A program made the translations under genes and the position numbers. 8,434 nt of DNA from an uncultured cyanobacterium (lineage in GTDB: Bacteria; Cyanobacteriota; Cyanobacteriia; Pseudanabaenales; Pseudanabaenaceae). A model generated the notes under the pieces. That model saw only the letters and a program-made list of their open reading frames with translations. It made no database searches and had not been told where the DNA came from. The DNA is taken from assembly GCA_903819605.1 (NCBI GenBank), contig CAIJEA010000219.1, positions 1 through 8,434 of the forward strand, read 5' to 3'. Positions 5,536 to 8,434 of this stretch are shown piece after piece (positions within the stretch are counted from its first letter, which is position 1; the number at the start of each line of letters is the position of its first letter).

Positions 5536-6297
5536 ATGACCAAACTCCATGAGTTCACTAATGATTTCAATGAAAAAGTAGCGATTATTACGGGAGCAAG
5601 TAGTGGCATAGGTCAAGCTGTTGCGGAAACGATCGCCAGTTATGGAGCGCATACTGTATTTATCTCTCGCAGTGGTGCAGAGGAGATCGCCGCAGAATTA
5701 AATTCAAGAGGCAAGTCAGCATTATCGATTCCTTGTGATGTATCCGATGAACTTCAAGTCAAAGAAACGATCGCTAAAGTTTTTCAGAAATATGGGCATA
5801 TAGACATTCTGATCAACAATGCCGCCATTAACCAAATCGCCAAGATTGAAGATATCTCTCTTGAAGACTGGAATAAAGTAATGGCAACAAATCTAACGAG
5901 TCAGTTTCTATGTTGCAAACATGTAGTTCCTATCATGAAGCAACAGAAAAACGGCAAAATCATTAATGTCTCCTCAATCGCGGGACATTTTAGGAGCAAA
6001 ATATCTGGAATTCACTACGTCACATCTAAGGCAGGAGCGATCGGTTTTACTAGACAGCTTGCTTACGAGCTAGCCCCCTTTCAAATCAATGTCAATGTTG
6101 TTTGTCCAAGTCAAACCTATACACCCATGCTATCCGCCACATTGCCGCCATTAGAAGAACAAAAACTGATTGACTCCATCCCATTAGGTAGAATTGCCTC
6201 AATGGCTGAACAAGTAAATGTAATTCTATTTCTTGCCTCTCAGCTTTCTAGTTATATGACAGGCGCAGTCGTCGATGTTAATGGAGGGCAATTTTAA
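5536..6297 (+). CDS. Short-chain dehydrogenase/reductase (classical SDR, FabG-like)
   Basis: This cytoplasmic NAD(P)-dependent oxidoreductase interconverts an alcohol and a ketone on an unknown substrate. It is 253 aa, the normal classical SDR length. The cofactor motif TGASSGIG is at 19-26, Asp68 in CDVSD contacts the adenine, and NNAA is at 94-97. The catalytic tetrad is complete: Asn119, Ser147 in NVSSIAG, Tyr161 and Lys165 in YVTSK. SRS after the second strand (Arg45, with no acidic residue there) favours NADP(H), which is an inference. The C-terminus GAVVDVNGGQF is typical of FabG and gluconate-5-dehydrogenase-like enzymes. Because the neighbours are a cupin, a permease and a hydroxyacid dehydrogenase rather than fatty-acid genes, I do not call it FabG. 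The start follows the cupin stop by 14 bp, indicating translation from one mRNA; no strong Shine-Dalgarno is seen. Confidence 0.92.
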   Translation: MTKLHEFTNDFNEKVAIITGASSGIGQAVAETIASYGAHTVFISRSGAEEIAAELNSRGKSALSIPCDVSDELQVKETIAKVFQKYGHIDILINNAAINQIAKIEDISLEDWNKVMATNLTSQFLCCKHVVPIMKQQKNGKIINVSSIAGHFRSKISGIHYVTSKAGAIGFTRQLAYELAPFQINVNVVCPSQTYTPMLSATLPPLEEQKLIDSIPLGRIASMAEQVNVILFLASQLSSYMTGAVVDVNGGQF

Positions 6298-6357
6298 CTC
6301 TCAGTAGATGCTAGGATGCTTCACAGCTCTCTCACTTAGTACTTATGTTTTAATTCT

Positions 6358-7380
6358 ATGTTCACATTAGAAAATCCTCTCGTCATGCTTTACGTGAGAT
6401 TGATTGGTTGGACTGTCTTAGGTTATGTGTTAGGAAAACTATTACCCAAGATTTTCACTACTTATCTCGGTAAAGCTCTACTGTTTGTGGGAGTTCCGAT
6501 CGGTATTGTTTCTTTTCTTCGCCAAGCTGACTTATCGGGATGGATTATAATTGCACCAACAACTGCTTGGGCAGCTATTTTGGTCGGTGCGGGATTAGCA
6601 TGGATTTGGATTGATTTAGGGCTTAGTGATGAGAGGTTTAGGGCATTATCGAGAGGTATTACATCACGTGAAAGTTCTACAGAAACCTCTTCAGGCACAG
6701 ATCTAGCTATACAGAATCAAAGCTCTTGGTCTGGCTCGACTCAGGGAAGTTTTTTGCTAGCTATGACTCTAGGCAATACTGCTTTTATGGGATATCCAGT
6801 CAGTCTTGCCCTAGTAGGTCCCCAGTATTTTGCTTGGTCGTTATTTTACGATTTGATCGGCTCGACGATCGCTGCTTATTCTGTCGGGATTGCTCTTGCT
6901 AGCCGTTACGGGAGTATGTCTAGCAGTCAGAAAAGACCCAATCCATTTGTGTCCATGGCTAAGACTCCAGCTTTATGGAGCTTACCAATAGGAGTGGGGA
7001 TGAGGTTTGTCCCTTTGCCTACGGTGATTTCTTCTGGAATGAGTACAATCGCATGGACAACTGTAACCTTATCGCTAGTAATGATTGGGATGCAGTTGAG
7101 TCAGTTAAAGACCTTAAAAAATGTCAAGCAAGCACTCACTTGCTTATCTATTAAAATGTTGCTTACACCATTGGTTGTAGGGACAGGACTAATGTTTTTT
7201 GGAGTTACGGGTGAACCTCGCATGGCACTTGTTTTACAAATGGCAATGCCACCTGCTTTTTCGACTCTTGTAATTGCTCAAGCATATAATCTCGATCGCG
7301 ATTTAACAGTTACAACCTTAGCTTTTGGTGTAATTCTCTTGCTATTTACAATACCAGTTTGGCTATGGCTGTTTTCCTAA
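6358..7380 (+). CDS. AEC-family permease (auxin efflux carrier-like)
   Basis: This inner-membrane carrier belongs to the bile/arsenite/riboflavin-type superfamily; bacterial AEC members often move small carboxylates such as malate or malonate, but the substrate here is unknown. The protein is 340 aa with about ten hydrophobic segments (roughly 10-30, 36-54, 62-84, 131-152, 157-182, 204-219, 224-248, 257-281, 289-308, 316-338). Family signatures are GNTAFMGYPVSL (139-150) in the segment after the central loop and MPPAFSTLVIAQAYNLD (297-313) near the end. A polar Ser/Thr/Gln-rich stretch at about 88-129 separates the third and fourth segments. The ATG at 6358 follows the SDR stop by 60 bp with no terminator between; an earlier ATG at 6345 runs into a stop after one codon. 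There is no clear Shine-Dalgarno. Its position suggests transport of a substrate or product of the flanking dehydrogenases. Confidence 0.88.
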   Translation: MFTLENPLVMLYVRLIGWTVLGYVLGKLLPKIFTTYLGKALLFVGVPIGIVSFLRQADLSGWIIIAPTTAWAAILVGAGLAWIWIDLGLSDERFRALSRGITSRESSTETSSGTDLAIQNQSSWSGSTQGSFLLAMTLGNTAFMGYPVSLALVGPQYFAWSLFYDLIGSTIAAYSVGIALASRYGSMSSSQKRPNPFVSMAKTPALWSLPIGVGMRFVPLPTVISSGMSTIAWTTVTLSLVMIGMQLSQLKTLKNVKQALTCLSIKMLLTPLVVGTGLMFFGVTGEPRMALVLQMAMPPAFSTLVIAQAYNLDRDLTVTTLAFGVILLLFTIPVWLWLFS

Positions 7381-7475
7381 AAAAACAGAGTAAATTTAGT
7401 CCATCAAGGTGAAGACATAATTACATAATATTGTGAACATCGGATTATTTAAGAATTAACGTAAAAACTGTCAAT

Positions 7476-8417
7476 ATGCCGAAACTACTGATCAGTACTT
7501 CCTCTTTCGATCTGGATAACAATCAAGTATTACAAAATCTTCAAAAACAGGGATTTGAGATTATTTTAAATCCTTATGGTAGAAAGCTTAAAGAAACAGA
7601 AGTCATGGAACTTCTTAGTGATGATGTGGTGGGGATTATTGCTGGGGTCGAACCTTTAACAAAAACCGTGATTTCCTCAGCTAAATCTTTAAAAGTAATT
7701 TCTCGCTGCGGGGTTGGAACTGATAGCGTCGATCTTGAAACAGCAGCAGCAATGGAAATCCCAGTGCACATAACGCCATCAGCACCAGTGATAGCTGTGG
7801 CTGAGTTAACAGTAAGCCTGACGCTTTCTACATTGCGCCGTACCTTTGAAGCTAGTCGGAATCTAAGGGAAGGGAGTTGGAAACCTCTCATGGGAAAATT
7901 GCTAGCTTCTCAAGTGGTTGGTATAATTGGCTATGGAAGGGTTGGAAAGCGCGTAGGAACGCTTTTAGGAGCTTTTGGTGCAAGGACACTTGCTTATGAT
8001 GTGGTATCTGGAGATTCACTATTTGCTGATACCATTTGTCTACAATCCTTAGATGAAGTAATCAATCAAGCAAATATAATCACACTGCATATTCCGTATA
8101 ACGTTGACAATCACCATCTTGTCGATCGCAACTTCATTAATAAGATGAATCCCGGCAGTATTTTAGTGAATACTTCTAGAGGTGGGATTATCGATGAGGA
8201 AGCTTTATATGATGCTCTAGTATCAGGTCATTTAGCTGGTGCAGCTCTTGATGTTTTTGAGGAAGAGCCTTATTCAGGTAAACTCCTTACTCTTCCACAG
8301 GTTGTCTTGACACCACATATGGGGTCGTATGCGAAAGAAGCCAGAACACAGATGGAGCAAGAAGCAGCCCAAAATCTATTTGATAGTCTTGTAACTCTTG
8401 GTTTAGCTAAACAATAA
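7476..8417 (+). CDS. D-isomer-specific 2-hydroxyacid dehydrogenase (phosphoglycerate dehydrogenase-like)
   Basis: This NAD-dependent enzyme interconverts a D-2-hydroxyacid and its 2-oxoacid in the cytoplasm. It is 313 aa, the short form without the C-terminal ACT domain of many SerA proteins. The outer catalytic domain contributes the N-terminus with SRCGVGTDSVD (76-86) and the C-terminal end. The central Rossmann domain has GYGRVG (152-157) with Asp175 at the end of the second strand, favouring NAD(H). The catalytic triad is present: Arg235 in NTSRGGIID, Glu264 in DVFEEEP, and His281 in LTPHMGSY. Resemblance is closest to 3-phosphoglycerate dehydrogenase, but this short form and the cupin/SDR/permease neighbourhood argue for an accessory role rather than the housekeeping serA. 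It follows the permease by 95 bp without a terminator. The ATG at 7476 has no Shine-Dalgarno. The exact hydroxyacid cannot be assigned. Confidence 0.92.
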   Translation: MPKLLISTSSFDLDNNQVLQNLQKQGFEIILNPYGRKLKETEVMELLSDDVVGIIAGVEPLTKTVISSAKSLKVISRCGVGTDSVDLETAAAMEIPVHITPSAPVIAVAELTVSLTLSTLRRTFEASRNLREGSWKPLMGKLLASQVVGIIGYGRVGKRVGTLLGAFGARTLAYDVVSGDSLFADTICLQSLDEVINQANIITLHIPYNVDNHHLVDRNFINKMNPGSILVNTSRGGIIDEEALYDALVSGHLAGAALDVFEEEPYSGKLLTLPQVVLTPHMGSYAKEARTQMEQEAAQNLFDSLVTLGLAKQ

Positions 8418-8434
8418 ATAGGTGAGTCGTGGGC

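Noticed and set aside
5536..6297. Naming the SDR as fabG because of its FabG-like motifs.
   Set aside because: It lies away from the fab genes and beside a cupin, permease and hydroxyacid dehydrogenase; motifs common to classical SDRs do not prove ACP substrates.
7476..8417. Naming the dehydrogenase serA.
   Set aside because: It lacks the C-terminal regulatory domains of many SerA proteins and sits in an accessory-looking cluster.
8422..8434. GTG codon five bases after the last stop, a possible start of another gene.
   Set aside because: Only four codons are visible before the window ends, which is too little to support a gene.

Overview
The window reads as chromosomal DNA of a cyanobacterium. 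Three things point there: perfect HIP1 octamers (GCGATCGC) at 588, 2383 and 2602 with many partial GATCG/CGATCG words; an SLH plus OprB-type outer-membrane porin of the kind typical of cyanobacteria; and a short acidic ACP beside FabF. The composition is moderately AT-rich. A filamentous or Pseudanabaena-like lineage is my guess only; no marker gene settles it.

Left part (1-2717, all minus strand): fabF, acpP and a shortened, divergent glutaminase. acpP and fabF supply the type II fatty-acid synthase with its carrier and an elongating condensing enzyme. They are separated by 195 bp holding a convincing intrinsic terminator and a perfect palindrome, so fabF probably has its own promoter or depends on read-through. 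The glutaminase keeps the Ser-x-x-Lys catalytic pair but has lost other family signatures.

Middle (2718-3290): a 573-bp divergent intergenic region between the glutaminase (leftward) and the porin (rightward). It holds two long perfect inverted repeats (16-bp and 14-bp arms), each next to a smaller hairpin. It also has a TATAAT box facing the glutaminase and a TTGACA-based promoter candidate facing the porin. A 61-codon GTG-start frame lies here, but I do not consider it a supported gene.

Right part (3291-8434, all plus strand): the porin, closed by a good terminator, then a 15-bp-arm inverted repeat overlapping a TTGACA box. After that come four genes in the same direction: a cupin, a short-chain dehydrogenase (14 bp gap), an AEC-family membrane carrier (60 bp gap) and a D-2-hydroxyacid dehydrogenase (95 bp gap). 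No terminator interrupts the four. Together they look like a small metabolic module: two NAD(P)-dependent oxidoreductases, one metal-binding cupin and one carboxylate-type permease. Its substrate cannot be read from the sequence, and it may continue beyond the right edge. This cluster and the palindromes at its border and upstream of the porin are the least explained parts of the window.
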